A DNA stretch of 48,102 nt from assembly GCA_944392135.1 (NCBI GenBank), contig CALXVQ010000010.1:1-48102 (forward strand), given 5' to 3'. How positions within the stretch are numbered: position 1 is the stretch's first letter; every line of letters begins with the position of its first letter. Position numbers and translations under genes: made by a program. The notes under the pieces were generated by a model, which was given only the letters and a program-made list of their open reading frames with translations, was not told the origin of the DNA and made no database searches. The stretch comes from an uncultured Rickettsiales bacterium (GTDB lineage: Bacteria; Pseudomonadota; Alphaproteobacteria; Rickettsiales; UBA1997). Below, piece by piece: positions 26,099-35,287 of this stretch.

Positions 26099-26115
26099 TC
26101 TCTCCTTAGGAGAGA
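26099..26115 (-). promoter_or_regulatory. Stop-codon hairpin of peptide gene copy 1
   Basis: TCTCTCC (26099-26105) and GGAGAGA (26109-26115) form a 7-bp stem whose 3-nt loop is exactly the peptide gene's stop codon (26106-26108, TAA on the minus strand). The minus-strand sequence also contains AAGGAG, a perfect Shine-Dalgarno core, now far (about 85 nt) from the amidoligase start. Identical in cassette 2. Confidence 0.7.
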
Positions 26116-26225
26116 ATCATAATAGCAATAATAAGCATCATAAAAGATAGTGCTGTCATGGTAGAAGATTTATTAGAAAAACCTTCATTTATTTTTTCAT
26201 TAATGTTATTAAATATAACTGCCAT
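26106..26225 (-). CDS. Tiny membrane peptide of cassette 1 (39 codons)
   Basis: Reads MAVIFNNINEKINEGFSNKS, then a hydrophobic C-terminal half (about residues 22-38) ending ILS. I chose the ATG at 26225 because it lies 40 nt after the predicted transcription start and aligns with the start of the second copy. An in-frame ATG at 26255 would add ten residues (MLLIFKYFAI). The second cassette encodes a related peptide; shared positions include AV, NNIN, G, N, S and the terminal LS. Function unknown. It could be a substrate of the adjacent amidoligase, a small membrane toxin-like peptide or a leader peptide. Conservation of frame, promoter distance and end between the copies supports a real gene. 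Confidence 0.6.
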   Translation of the reverse strand: MAVIFNNINEKINEGFSNKSSTMTALSFMMLIIAIMILS

Positions 26226-26272
26226 AATTGCGAAATATTTAAAAATTAATAACATAACAACACACTTTTATT

Positions 26273-26301
26273 AGTATAACTTAATTAATTATTTTTGTCA
26301 A
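26273..26301 (-). promoter_or_regulatory. Strong sigma70 promoter of cassette 1
   Basis: TTGACA (26296-26301), a 17-bp spacer and TATACT (26273-26278) on the minus strand. The -35 is consensus, the -10 has one mismatch, and the first spacer bases (AAAATAA) match cassette 2. Predicted start of transcription is near 26265. Confidence 0.75.
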
Positions 26302-26314
26302 GCAAAAATATTAT

Positions 26315-28105
26315 TTATCTGCCTAATACTGCTTGATTATTATTTTTTAGCATTCTTTCTCTTTCTAATAACTCTCTGAAAGATTTTTTCTCTAAAACAT
26401 CTTTATAGAATTTACATTCATGTAAATTAGGTACAACAAGATATTTTGTTTTTGTTAAACATTTATTTACTCTTTCAACATAATTTGCTACATTGCCATA
26501 AACTTTTTCTCTTGAAATAGCTGTCATTTTCTTTCTTGAAATGACAGGAGAAGAAATTGGCTTGAAATCACTATAAACCATTGAATTGCATTTGAAACAT
26601 ATGTCTTGTTTATCCTTTTTTTGCATTCCATCAACTTCTTTTGTATTATTTGTTAATTCTTTAATTTTTCTTATATTTTCTATATTTAAACATTCTTCTG
26701 GTTCTTTACCATTAATACTGTTATGTACGAAATTATTTACTAATTCAAACCAATTTTGTACTACTTCCACATTTAAAGTTGCTGGGAAACTTCTGAACTC
26801 TATTGTATTATTGAATGGGGCTAATGCTAAATATTTTCCACCTACCATCAAAACTTCTTTTATTTCATCATAGCTATTACAAGAATTTATTAAGCCTATC
26901 ATGAATCTTTTATCATTTTTTACAAAGCTTGTGAATGATTGTCCTGAAAATGGTGAATTATCATCTCTTCTATGTACCGGCAAAACAGAATCAATTTTAT
27001 CCTGTAAAATAATGAAATTTTTGAAAATTCTTTTTATTGCTTCTAATTTTTGTTCTTTTACTTCTTTTGTATCATTTTTAGATGGTTTTAAATCTTCTAT
27101 TGACACATGCACATGAATACCGCAATCTTCTCTAACAGCTCCATCATTATCTTTAATTGTGTTAAGTACCTGTTTTGCATTTTCTTTTAATGTATTTAAT
27201 GTTCTAATAGGTGAAGAATACTCACAAGCTACATAGCCTTTCATTCTTGCATTTGATGGATCTCTTGTTAAACTACCATATTTAATAACATCAGGAGCAT
27301 CTACATGAAGTGCAACTTTGACATCTTTTATTTCTGGCATATTAGAATTTTTATACACTTGACCAGCTAATGCAAGTTTCTCTTCTTCACTTAATTTCCT
27401 TAATTCATCTTCATTCTTTCCAACTTTAATTAAATGTTCTATTTCAAAACCCATTGTTCTAGTATATTTTTTACCATCTTCTAATTTCAATGGCTTTTGT
27501 TTATATTCCATATTAGCATTTGCCTTTACTTTTTTATATTCTTCTGCTAAATATTTTTTATATTTTTCTGGGTATGGTAAGAAATCTTTATCTATTTTTT
27601 TTCTTATGAAATTTTTTACACTTTCTGGATTATTATTATTGATTTGTGGTATTAAATCCAACATTGTCTTAATAATCCAAATTTGTCCTTTTTGTCTGAA
27701 AAATAATTGAAAACTTCTATGAGCCCAGTTGCCGAAATTTTGTTGTTTTCTTTCATTACCAAAAACATGTGCAAAATCCAAAATTCTGAATGATAAGAAA
27801 TCCAATACTTTTAAATTTTCTTTTTCTATTTTTAAATTTTTTAATTTTTTTTCAAAACTTGTTTTTTTAGAAGCTTTCCTTAAAGAACCTTCTTTTATAA
27901 AAAAATCACATTTATTTGCAAATTTTTTATTAATTGAAGCAAATGTTTTATAATAACCCAATTCTAAATCTTTTTCGGTTAGTTTCTCGTTCTTACATAA
28001 TTCACAAATATTTTTATGAACCTTGTAAATCTCATCAACTAGATCATTAACATGTTTTTCATATCTTACTGCTAAATGCAATGTTGCTAAATCTAAATTT
28101 GACAT
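26315..28105 (-). CDS. Amidoligase_2-family protein, copy 2
   Basis: 596 residues, alignable with copy 1 from the first residue (MSNLDLATLHLA) to near the end with only small gaps. The motifs are kept: TRTMGFEIEH, KYGSLTRDPSNARMKGYVACEYSSPI, REDCGIHVHVSIEDLKPS and NTIEFRSFPATLN, as well as CFKCNSM and NLHECKFYKDVLE near the C-terminus. Divergence is concentrated in the stretch after GFEIEH (DVKVALHVDAPDV against DMKYGFKVESNDV) and at the last 20 residues. Active-site motifs are unchanged, so both copies are probably functional and may differ in substrate. It follows its own peptide gene and promoter. The promoter for cassette 1 lies in the 59 bp between this stop and peptide gene 1. Confidence 0.75.
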   Translation of the reverse strand: MSNLDLATLHLAVRYEKHVNDLVDEIYKVHKNICELCKNEKLTEKDLELGYYKTFASINKKFANKCDFFIKEGSLRKASKKTSFEKKLKNLKIEKENLKVLDFLSFRILDFAHVFGNERKQQNFGNWAHRSFQLFFRQKGQIWIIKTMLDLIPQINNNNPESVKNFIRKKIDKDFLPYPEKYKKYLAEEYKKVKANANMEYKQKPLKLEDGKKYTRTMGFEIEHLIKVGKNEDELRKLSEEEKLALAGQVYKNSNMPEIKDVKVALHVDAPDVIKYGSLTRDPSNARMKGYVACEYSSPIRTLNTLKENAKQVLNTIKDNDGAVREDCGIHVHVSIEDLKPSKNDTKEVKEQKLEAIKRIFKNFIILQDKIDSVLPVHRRDDNSPFSGQSFTSFVKNDKRFMIGLINSCNSYDEIKEVLMVGGKYLALAPFNNTIEFRSFPATLNVEVVQNWFELVNNFVHNSINGKEPEECLNIENIRKIKELTNNTKEVDGMQKKDKQDICFKCNSMVYSDFKPISSPVISRKKMTAISREKVYGNVANYVERVNKCLTKTKYLVVPNLHECKFYKDVLEKKSFRELLERERMLKNNNQAVLGR

Positions 28106-28133
28106 AATTTTTTGCCTCTTAATTAAACTTCTA

Positions 28134-28155
28134 AAAAATCACAATCTTGATTTTT
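28134..28155 (-). promoter_or_regulatory. Conserved hairpin ahead of amidoligase copy 2
   Basis: AAAAATCA (28134-28141) pairs with TGATTTTT (28148-28155), 8 bp with a 6-nt loop. Same position and outer stem as 26041-26062, with a changed loop. Confidence 0.55.
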
Positions 28156-28190
28156 ATTTTCCTATACACTCAAATGGATTTTTTACACTC

Positions 28191-28207
28191 TCTCTCCTTA
28201 GGAGAGA
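28191..28207 (-). promoter_or_regulatory. Stop-codon hairpin of peptide gene copy 2
   Basis: TCTCTCC (28191-28197) and GGAGAGA (28201-28207) with the loop TTA (28198-28200), which is the peptide's stop codon on the minus strand. Identical over 17 bp to 26099-26115. Confidence 0.7.
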
Positions 28208-28356
28208 AAATAAAAAGCAAAAAAGATTACAAAAAAAATTGCTGTATTAAGAGCAATTAATTCTGATGATAAAGAAAGTGTTGCTGTTGCAGAAAGGTTA
28301 TTGTATAACCCATTCTTATTATTTCTATTAATGTTATTAGATAAAACTGCAACCAT
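28198..28356 (-). CDS. Tiny membrane peptide of cassette 2 (52 codons)
   Basis: Begins MVAVLSNNINRNNKNGLYNN and ends in a hydrophobic run AIFFVIFFAFYFLS, probably one membrane span. The frame is open upstream to 28464, but the promoter's predicted start of transcription (near 28396) lies within that extension. The ATG at 28356, 40 nt downstream, is therefore the likely start and aligns with copy 1. The C-terminal half is 13 residues longer than in copy 1 and its core is diverged; the N-terminus (AV..NNIN) and last residues (LS, stop in the hairpin loop) are kept. Function unknown, see cassette 1. Confidence 0.6.
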   Translation of the reverse strand: MVAVLSNNINRNNKNGLYNNLSATATLSLSSELIALNTAIFFVIFFAFYFLS

Positions 28357-28402
28357 TGCAAAATACCTATAAATTAATAATCTACAACACATAACTAATA
28401 CC

Positions 28403-28431
28403 AGTATAATAAAAACATTTATTTTTGTCAA
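28403..28431 (-). promoter_or_regulatory. Strong sigma70 promoter of cassette 2
   Basis: TTGACA (28426-28431), a 17-bp spacer and TATACT (28403-28408) on the minus strand. Same boxes and spacing as 26273-26301, and both are 40 nt plus one turn ahead of the peptide start. Confidence 0.75.
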
Positions 28432-28511
28432 GAAAAAAATTATTTTTTTATAGATATTCTGCAAATATATTTTTATATCATTACTTTAATATAAATTATA
28501 ATACCTTTATA

Positions 28512-28958
28512 TTAATTTTTTAAGATCTCAATTTTAGCTTCAAAATCGCTTTTTTGAGAAGATAAAAATTCTAAACCACTAACAACTTCACCTAATGGTA
28601 TTAAATTGCTATCAAGCTTGTTATTGACATCTTTATAAAAAATCCCCATATTTCCCCAAGGTGCATAAATAAACATTTTTCCAGCTTTCGCAATCATACC
28701 TCTTTCTGCATTTTTTAAATTCAAAGACTTCGGCAAATCTGTAATTTTTTCTTGATTAGCAAAATCACTAAATTTAAAACTTACAGGTAAAAATTCTAAA
28801 AATTGTTTAGAAACTTCATTATCATAAACAAGAATTATGACTTCCTTATTGTCAAAACTTAATTTTATTTTCATACTATTTTTAACATTATTGGCAAATA
28901 ATAAATTATTAAAACTACTAAAAAATATAATTAAAATTAATATTATTTTTTTAATCAT
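28512..28958 (-). CDS. Cyclophilin-like fold protein, exported
   Basis: 148 residues. The signal peptide (about 1-22, ending LLFA) precedes a cyclophilin-like domain of the small PF18050 type: MKIKLSFDNKEVIILVYDNE, FLEFLPVSFKFSDFANQEKI, AGKMFIYAPWGNMGIFYK and LIPLGEVVSGLEFL. These proteins have the cyclophilin barrel but not the peptidyl-prolyl isomerase active-site set. The biochemical role is not established. It is the last gene of a three-gene run with a CMD-family protein (9 bp upstream) and an alpha/beta hydrolase, a grouping seen in gut bacteria that suggests a shared, unidentified metabolite. Confidence 0.8.
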   Translation of the reverse strand: MIKKIILILIIFFSSFNNLLFANNVKNSMKIKLSFDNKEVIILVYDNEVSKQFLEFLPVSFKFSDFANQEKITDLPKSLNLKNAERGMIAKAGKMFIYAPWGNMGIFYKDVNNKLDSNLIPLGEVVSGLEFLSSQKSDFEAKIEILKN

Positions 28959-28967
28959 ATAACTCCT

Positions 28968-29825
28968 TTAATCAATATCTTCCATAATATTTAAAGCATT
29001 AAACACATTAGGAAAACCAATATAAGGAATTAAATGAACTAATGTTGCAGTTATAATTTCTTTACTATTTCCAACTTTTAAATTTCCTATTATGTGTGAT
29101 TTTATTTGAGTATCATTACCATTAGTAGTTAAAGCAACTAATATCATTAATTCTCTTGTTTTAATATCAAGTCCATTTCTTGTATAAAAATCACCAAAAG
29201 CAAAATCTGTTAAAAATTCAGGAACAAAATTATTAAAGTTTGCAGGTAAATTTTTATATTTTTCTTTAATTTCATCACCATATATTGGTTCTTGTATTGC
29301 TAAACCTTTTTCATGTCTGTTTTCATCATTAGTAGTACCTTGATTTTCCATAGGTAATTTTATATTTTTTTGTTTAAAAACTTCATTCATAACATTTACA
29401 GCATTTAAAGTTTTAGGAAAACCGATAAAAGGTGCCAATTGATATATTGCCTCTCTAATTTTAATAGGTTCTACACCAATATTCAAAGCTGCATTTATAT
29501 GAGAATTAAGTTGTGGCAAAGTTTGCATAGTAGCCAATGCAACAATAGTAGTTAATTCCCTTGTTTTGTCATCAATTACACCACTATTAAATACATCACT
29601 AAATATTGATTTTCTTAAAATCAACATTAATTCAGGATCTGTCTCCTTTTCTGGTTCTGGATAAGAATTAAATAATTCTTTATATTTTTCATTACTTAAT
29701 TCAAGTCTGTTTTTATTAGTCATAAAATTCTCCATTTTTGTTTTATTTTTATAAAAACAAGGTACAGCGATAACTATTGTTATCACTATACACATTAAAA
29801 TTAAAGCAATAATATTTCTCTTCAT
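28968..29825 (-). CDS. Double-domain carboxymuconolactone-decarboxylase-family protein
   Basis: 285 residues with an N-terminal membrane anchor (about 4-24). Two repeats of the CMD/AhpD-like domain follow. Repeat 1 (about 68-150): FNSGVIDDKTRELTTIVALA, SHINAALNIGVEPIKIREAI, IGFPKTLNAVNVM. Repeat 2 (about 205-283): YTRNGLDIKTRELMILVALT, SHIIGNLKVGNSKEIITATL, IGFPNVFNALNIM. The CxxC of redox-active AhpD is absent, so it is not an alkylhydroperoxidase. It lies 1 bp after the alpha/beta hydrolase gene, so the two are co-expressed. Substrate unknown. Confidence 0.85.
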   Translation of the reverse strand: MKRNIIALILMCIVITIVIAVPCFYKNKTKMENFMTNKNRLELSNEKYKELFNSYPEPEKETDPELMLILRKSIFSDVFNSGVIDDKTRELTTIVALATMQTLPQLNSHINAALNIGVEPIKIREAIYQLAPFIGFPKTLNAVNVMNEVFKQKNIKLPMENQGTTNDENRHEKGLAIQEPIYGDEIKEKYKNLPANFNNFVPEFLTDFAFGDFYTRNGLDIKTRELMILVALTTNGNDTQIKSHIIGNLKVGNSKEIITATLVHLIPYIGFPNVFNALNIMEDID

Positions 29826-29826
29826 A

Positions 29827-30870
29827 TTATTTTAAATTTTTATTAAAAAATTCTGTAATTTTATCAAAAGGTATTTTTTCCATATTATCATAAAGATCAG
29901 TATGATTTGCTCCTTCAATAATCAACAATTCTTTATTATCACCTTTTAGCTTTTTAAAAGCATCTTCACTAAAATAACGACTATGTGCTTTTTCACCATG
30001 AATCATTAAAACAGGAGTTTTAATTTCACTACTATATGCAAGAATTGGCATATTGATAAAAGAAAGTGATGAAGTCATATTCCAACCACCATTAGAATTT
30101 ATGGATCTAGGGTGAAAACCTCTTTCTGTTTTATAATAGTTAAAGTAATCTTGCACATATTGTGGTTCTTCACCTGTTAATTTATTAGGTAAGCCTTGTG
30201 CAATGAGATATTTTCCACTTTTAGCATCAGCTGTTCTTTGTTTGTTAAGTTGTTCTTTTAATTTATATTTATCTTCCACAGTCATTGAATCAAAATAACC
30301 GTTTGCATTTACTCTACTCATATCATACATTGTAGATGTAACAACAGCTTTTACTCTTGTATCCATACTTGCATCATTTAAAGCAAAACCACCAAAACCA
30401 CAAATACCAATTAAACCAATTTTATTTTCATCAACTTCTGGCAATGCGCTTAAATAATCAACTGCTCCACTAAAATCTTCTGTATTAATATCAGGAGATG
30501 CAACATTTCGTGGTTCACCACCACTTTCACCTGTATAAGATGCATCAAAAGCAAGGGTGATATAACCTTTTTCTGCCATTGTTTGAGCATATAAACCAGA
30601 TGATTGTTCTTTAACTGCACCAAATGGACCAGAAACAGCTATTGCAGGCAATTTTCCTTCACCTTTATTTTTAGGTGTATATAAATCACCAACTAATTCA
30701 ATGCCATAACGATTTTTAAATTTAACTTTTTTTACATCAACTTTATCACTTTTATCAAAAACTTTATCCCATTTAGTATCGGTATCTAAATTTTTTGAAC
30801 TGCTAACCTCTGGCATAGCCATAAATACACTTAATGCCAAAGAACTACAAATTAAAGATTTCATAAACAT
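29827..30870 (-). CDS. Exported alpha/beta hydrolase (dienelactone-hydrolase-like)
   Basis: 347 residues from the ATG at 30870. An in-frame ATG 21 codons earlier would put a poor segment ahead of what looks like a signal peptide (MFMKSLICSSLALSVFMAMP). It has the hydrolase fold order with RYGIELVGDLYTPKN, AVSGPFGAVKEQSSGLYAQT, and the nucleophile elbow GLIGICGFGGFALND. The C-terminal part has PVLMIHGEKAHSRYFSEDAF (acid region) and IIEGANHTDLYD with the catalytic His. The elbow reads G-I-C-G-F-G-G rather than GxSxG, so Cys may be the nucleophile or the site may be altered. First gene of the hydrolase-CMD-cyclophilin run. It is close to a subfamily I recall from Bacteroides-type bacteria (from memory). 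Confidence 0.8.
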   Translation of the reverse strand: MFMKSLICSSLALSVFMAMPEVSSSKNLDTDTKWDKVFDKSDKVDVKKVKFKNRYGIELVGDLYTPKNKGEGKLPAIAVSGPFGAVKEQSSGLYAQTMAEKGYITLAFDASYTGESGGEPRNVASPDINTEDFSGAVDYLSALPEVDENKIGLIGICGFGGFALNDASMDTRVKAVVTSTMYDMSRVNANGYFDSMTVEDKYKLKEQLNKQRTADAKSGKYLIAQGLPNKLTGEEPQYVQDYFNYYKTERGFHPRSINSNGGWNMTSSLSFINMPILAYSSEIKTPVLMIHGEKAHSRYFSEDAFKKLKGDNKELLIIEGANHTDLYDNMEKIPFDKITEFFNKNLK

Positions 30871-31025
30871 ATTTAATACAAAGTTATTAATATAATTATA
30901 TATTAACTTTATATTTAGAATAATAGTATTCAAAATAGTCCAAAAAGTTTATAAAAATAGTTCAAAGATTATATTGTCAATTATATATTATATAATATTT
31001 ATTAATATATCTAATCATTATGATA

Positions 31026-31055
31026 AATAACCCACTAAGCAATTAGTGGGTTATT
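31026..31055 (-). terminator. Terminator downstream of rpoC
   Basis: AATAACCCACTAA (31026-31038) pairs with TTAGTGGGTTATT (31043-31055), a perfect 13-bp stem with a 4-nt loop, 27 bp after the rpoC stop. The minus-strand tail TTATC is short; on the plus strand it is followed by TTTTAAAA. Confidence 0.8.
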
Positions 31056-31082
31056 TTAAAAATAATTTAAAGATTATTTAGA

Positions 31083-34000
31083 TTATTCTTCTATATCTTC
31101 AGCTTTTTCTTGTTCTTCTTTTATTTCTTGTGCTTCTTTCTTTTTAATTTTTTCAAGTATTAAACCTGTTCCAGCAGGAATTAACCTTCCAAGAATAACA
31201 TTTTCTTTTAAACCTCTTAATCTATCCACTCTTCCTTGAACAGCTGAATCGGTTAAAACTCTTGTTGTTTCTTGGAATGAAGCAGCAGAGATAAATGATT
31301 TTGTTTGTAAAGAAGCTCTTGTCAAACCTAATAAAATTGCTTCAACTTTTGCTGGCTGTAAACCTTCAAGTTCAGCTTTCTTATTAATTTCTTCAATATC
31401 TTCTTTATCTAAATGTTCGCCAACTATTAAAGAAGTTTCACCTGGATCTACAACTTCAACTTTCTTCAACATCATACTCAAAATAACTTCAATATGTTTA
31501 TCGGCAATGTTTATACCTTGCATTTCATAAACTTTTTGAATTTCTTTTGTCATATATTCAGCGAATTTTTCAATACCTAAAATTCTCAAAATATCATGTG
31601 GAACTGGACTACCATCAATCAAGATATCAGCCTTTTTAACTTTATCACCATCATTAACGAATAAATATTTTCCTTTTGGAATAATATATTCAACTGGTTC
31701 TTTTGTTTTGTCATCAGGAATAATAGTAATTCTTCTCTTAACTTTATAATCGCTATCAAACTTAACGGTTCCATCAATTTCAGCCATAATGGAGTAGTTC
31801 TTAGGTTTTCTAGCTTCAAATAATTCAGCAACCCTTGGTAAACCACCTGTAATATCTTTATTTCTTGAAGACTCTCTAGGAATTCTAGCTAAAATATCAC
31901 CAGCTAAAACTTCATCACCATTATTAACATTCAAAATAACACCAATTGTTAAATCATATTCAGTAGAATCTTTACCATCATTAACAACTATTGTAGGTTT
32001 TAATTTAGCTTTATTATTTTGGTGTTTCCAATCTATAACAGTCTTTGTAGAAATAGAAGTATCTTCATCAATTCTCTCTTTTAATGATACATTATCAAAT
32101 AAGTCTTTATATTCAACTGTACCACTCTTTAAAGCTAAAATAGGAATATTATATGGGTCCCATTCAGCAATCAAATCACCTTTCTTAATTGTATCACCAT
32201 TCTTATGATAAACTTTTGCTCCATAAGGTACATTAAATGTAGCTAAAACATTATCTTTGCTATTCAATAATACAAAATTATAATTTCTAGAAATTACTAA
32301 ATTATCACCATTTCTATCTTGTAATACTTTGTAATTTTTAATCATAACCTTTCCATCTTCTGGAGCTGTAATAGAAGATTCAGCAGCAACACCAGTAGCA
32401 GATGCAGCATGTTTTGTATTCATTGTCAACTGTGTACCAGGTTCACCAACAGCTTGTGCTGCAACAACACCAACAGCTTCACCAACAGAAACTAAAATAC
32501 CAGTTGTTAAATCTCTACCATAACATTTAGCACAAACACCATTTTTAGATTCACATGTTAAAGGTGATCTAACTTTTATAGTTTTAATTCCTTTTGCCTC
32601 AATTAATTTAGATAATTTTTCATCAATCAATGTATCAGCTTTAATTAAAACTTCATTAGTATTTAAATCAATAACATCTTCTGATAAAACTCTACCTAAT
32701 GCTCTTTCTGCCAAAGGAACAACAACTTTACCATTTTCAATTTTAGCTTCAAGAATAATACCCCTATGTGTTCCACAATCATGTTCCCCAATAATACAAT
32801 CTTGTGCAACATCAACTAATCTTCTAGTTAAATAACCAGCATTAGCAGTTCTCAAAGCTGTATCAACCAAACCTTTTCTACCCATATTAGCAGAAATAAA
32901 GTATTCAAGAATATTCAAACCCTCTTTAAAGTTAGATAAAATAGGTGTTTCAATAATACCACCAGAAGCCTTTGTCATCAAACCTCTCATAGCACCTAAT
33001 TGTTGCAATTGAGATTCAGAACCCCTAGCTCCGGATTCAACCATCATATATAATGAATTTCTTTTTGTTGGTTCTGTTTCTTTTGAAATATCTTTAATCA
33101 TATCTTTTTTCAAAGAATCAGAACATTTTGACCAAACATCGATTATTTTATTATATCTTTCACCATTTGTAATCAAACCTTCATTATATTGTTTTTCAAT
33201 CTCTTGAACATTCTTTTTAGCCTCAGCAATTTTTTGATCTTTTGTAGCTGGAATAATCATATCATCTTTACCCACAGAAAGACCAGATTTACAAGATTCC
33301 TTGAAACCTAATTCCATCATTTTGTCACCAAAAATACATGTAGCTTTTTGACTTGAATTTCTGTATACATAGTCAAGAAGTTTTCTCATATCTTTCTTAA
33401 ATAAAACTTTATTAAATATAGATATTGCTTCTTCTTTTCTACAAGATTCAGGTAAAATTTCAAATACTTTAACTCTACCAGGTGTTGTTAAAAGTCTTTT
33501 TGTTTCATATGTTCCATCATCTTTTAACAATTTAAATCTATACAAAATCCAATCATGTAATGAAATTCTCTTATTGAATAAAGCATATTCCATTTCTTCA
33601 ATATTAGCTATTGGAATTGGTGTATCTTTAAACTTATCAGATGCAAGTGTAATATAATATAAACCAAACATCATATCTTCATCAGGAGCGATAATTGGTT
33701 TTCCGTTTTGTGGAGATAATATATTATTTGTAGACATCATTAAAGTTCTAGCTTCAATTTGTGCTTCAATAGATAAAGGAATATGAACAGCCATTTGGTC
33801 GCCATCAAAGTCAGCATTGAAAGCTTTACAAACTAATGGGTGTAATTGAATAGCATTACCTTCAATTAACACAGGTTCAAAAGCTTGAATTGACAATCTA
33901 TGCAATGTAGGTGCCCTATTCAATAATACAGGATGTCCCTTAATAACTTCATCTAAAATATCCCAAACTTCTGGCAATTCAGCCTCAACCATTCTTTTTG

Positions 34001-35213
34001 AATTTTTAATAGAATTTGATAAACCATATAATTCAAGTTTAGAAAATATAAATGGTTTGAATAACTCAATAGCCATTTTCTTAGGCAAACCACATCTTTG
34101 TAATTTTAATTCAGGTCCAACAACAATAACAGATCTTCCAGAGTAGTCAACTCTTTTACCTAATAAGTTTTGTCTAAATCTACCTTGTTTACCTTTTAAC
34201 ATATCACTTAATGATTTAAAAGGTCTCTTATTAGCAGCTTTAACAATATTTCCACTCTTACCATTATCTAATAAGGCATCAACAGATTCTTGAAGCATTC
34301 TTTTCTCATTTCTAATAATGATTTCAGGAGCATCAAGTTCTATTAATCTTTTTAATCTATTATTTCTATTGATAACTCTTCTATATAATTCATTTAAATC
34401 AGATGTAGCAAATTGTCCGCCATCTAACATAACCAATGGTCTAATATCAGGTGGAATAACAGGAAGAACTGTTAAAATCATCCATTCAGGTCTATTTCCT
34501 GACTCAATAAATGAATTTACTATTTTTAATCTTTTTACAATTTTTGATTTTTTAATTTCTGACTTGCCTTCTTTTAATTCCTTGATTAATTTTTTCTTTA
34601 ATTTTTCTAAATCAATTTTTTCAAGAAGTTTTCTAATACCTTCAGCACCCATCATAGCTTCAAAAGCATCAGAACCATATTTTGCTTGTGCTTCTTCATA
34701 TTCAAGTTCAGAAAGTATTTGTCCATCTTCTAATTCTGTCATTTTAGAATCTGTAACAATATAGCTATCAAAATAAATAACTTTTTCAACAGCTTTTGGT
34801 GTTAAATCAAGAATAACACTAATTTTAGAAGGTAATGATTTCAAAAACCAAATATGTGATACAGGAGTTGCTAACTCAATATGTCCCATTCTTTCTCTTC
34901 TAACTTTTGAACTAGTAACTTCAACACCACACTTTTCACAAATTATACCTTTATATTTAATCCTCTTATATTTTCCGCAAAGACATTCATAATCCTTTGT
35001 AGGTCCAAATATTCTAGCACAAAATAAACCATCTCTTTCAGGTTTAAATGTTCTGTAATTTACTGTTTCAGGTTTTGTAACCTCGCCATAAGACCAAGAT
35101 CTTATTTTTTCAGGACTAGCAATGGATATTTTAACAGCATCAAAATCAGCCAAATCAAGTGTTTGATTTGATAAGCTTAGCAATCCATAAGAAGAAGTTC
35201 CATCTAAAGCCAT
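31083..35213 (-). CDS. rpoC: RNA polymerase subunit beta-prime
   Basis: 1376 residues, normal for alphaproteobacteria. Zinc-binding 1 is [20 protein letters not shown] near residue 75. The catalytic [12 protein letters not shown] motif is near residue 465 and the trigger-loop/bridge region [20 protein letters not shown] near 780-800. Zinc-binding 2 is CTHRG-type CGTHRGI...[36 protein letters not shown] is the switch region. It is the last gene of the rpoBC pair; a perfect terminator follows. No insertion or split is seen. Confidence 0.98.
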   Translation of the reverse strand: MALDGTSSYGLLSLSNQTLDLADFDAVKISIASPEKIRSWSYGEVTKPETVNYRTFKPERDGLFCARIFGPTKDYECLCGKYKRIKYKGIICEKCGVEVTSSKVRRERMGHIELATPVSHIWFLKSLPSKISVILDLTPKAVEKVIYFDSYIVTDSKMTELEDGQILSELEYEEAQAKYGSDAFEAMMGAEGIRKLLEKIDLEKLKKKLIKELKEGKSEIKKSKIVKRLKIVNSFIESGNRPEWMILTVLPVIPPDIRPLVMLDGGQFATSDLNELYRRVINRNNRLKRLIELDAPEIIIRNEKRMLQESVDALLDNGKSGNIVKAANKRPFKSLSDMLKGKQGRFRQNLLGKRVDYSGRSVIVVGPELKLQRCGLPKKMAIELFKPFIFSKLELYGLSNSIKNSKRMVEAELPEVWDILDEVIKGHPVLLNRAPTLHRLSIQAFEPVLIEGNAIQLHPLVCKAFNADFDGDQMAVHIPLSIEAQIEARTLMMSTNNILSPQNGKPIIAPDEDMMFGLYYITLASDKFKDTPIPIANIEEMEYALFNKRISLHDWILYRFKLLKDDGTYETKRLLTTPGRVKVFEILPESCRKEEAISIFNKVLFKKDMRKLLDYVYRNSSQKATCIFGDKMMELGFKESCKSGLSVGKDDMIIPATKDQKIAEAKKNVQEIEKQYNEGLITNGERYNKIIDVWSKCSDSLKKDMIKDISKETEPTKRNSLYMMVESGARGSESQLQQLGAMRGLMTKASGGIIETPILSNFKEGLNILEYFISANMGRKGLVDTALRTANAGYLTRRLVDVAQDCIIGEHDCGTHRGIILEAKIENGKVVVPLAERALGRVLSEDVIDLNTNEVLIKADTLIDEKLSKLIEAKGIKTIKVRSPLTCESKNGVCAKCYGRDLTTGILVSVGEAVGVVAAQAVGEPGTQLTMNTKHAASATGVAAESSITAPEDGKVMIKNYKVLQDRNGDNLVISRNYNFVLLNSKDNVLATFNVPYGAKVYHKNGDTIKKGDLIAEWDPYNIPILALKSGTVEYKDLFDNVSLKERIDEDTSISTKTVIDWKHQNNKAKLKPTIVVNDGKDSTEYDLTIGVILNVNNGDEVLAGDILARIPRESSRNKDITGGLPRVAELFEARKPKNYSIMAEIDGTVKFDSDYKVKRRITIIPDDKTKEPVEYIIPKGKYLFVNDGDKVKKADILIDGSPVPHDILRILGIEKFAEYMTKEIQKVYEMQGINIADKHIEVILSMMLKKVEVVDPGETSLIVGEHLDKEDIEEINKKAELEGLQPAKVEAILLGLTRASLQTKSFISAASFQETTRVLTDSAVQGRVDRLRGLKENVILGRLIPAGTGLILEKIKKKEAQEIKEEQEKAEDIEE

Positions 35214-35248
35214 ATTTTCCTACTTTTTATTTTATTATTAACAATTTT

Positions 35249-35277
35249 AAGTAAGATACTACAAAAGTATCTTACTT
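35249..35277 (-). other. Stem-loop in the rpoB-rpoC gap
   Basis: AAGTAAGATACT (35249-35260) and AGTATCTTACTT (35266-35277), a perfect 12-bp stem with loop ACAAA in the 74-bp gap. No U-tract follows on the minus strand, so it is more likely a processing or stability element than a terminator. Confidence 0.6.
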
Positions 35278-35287
35278 TTAATAAATT

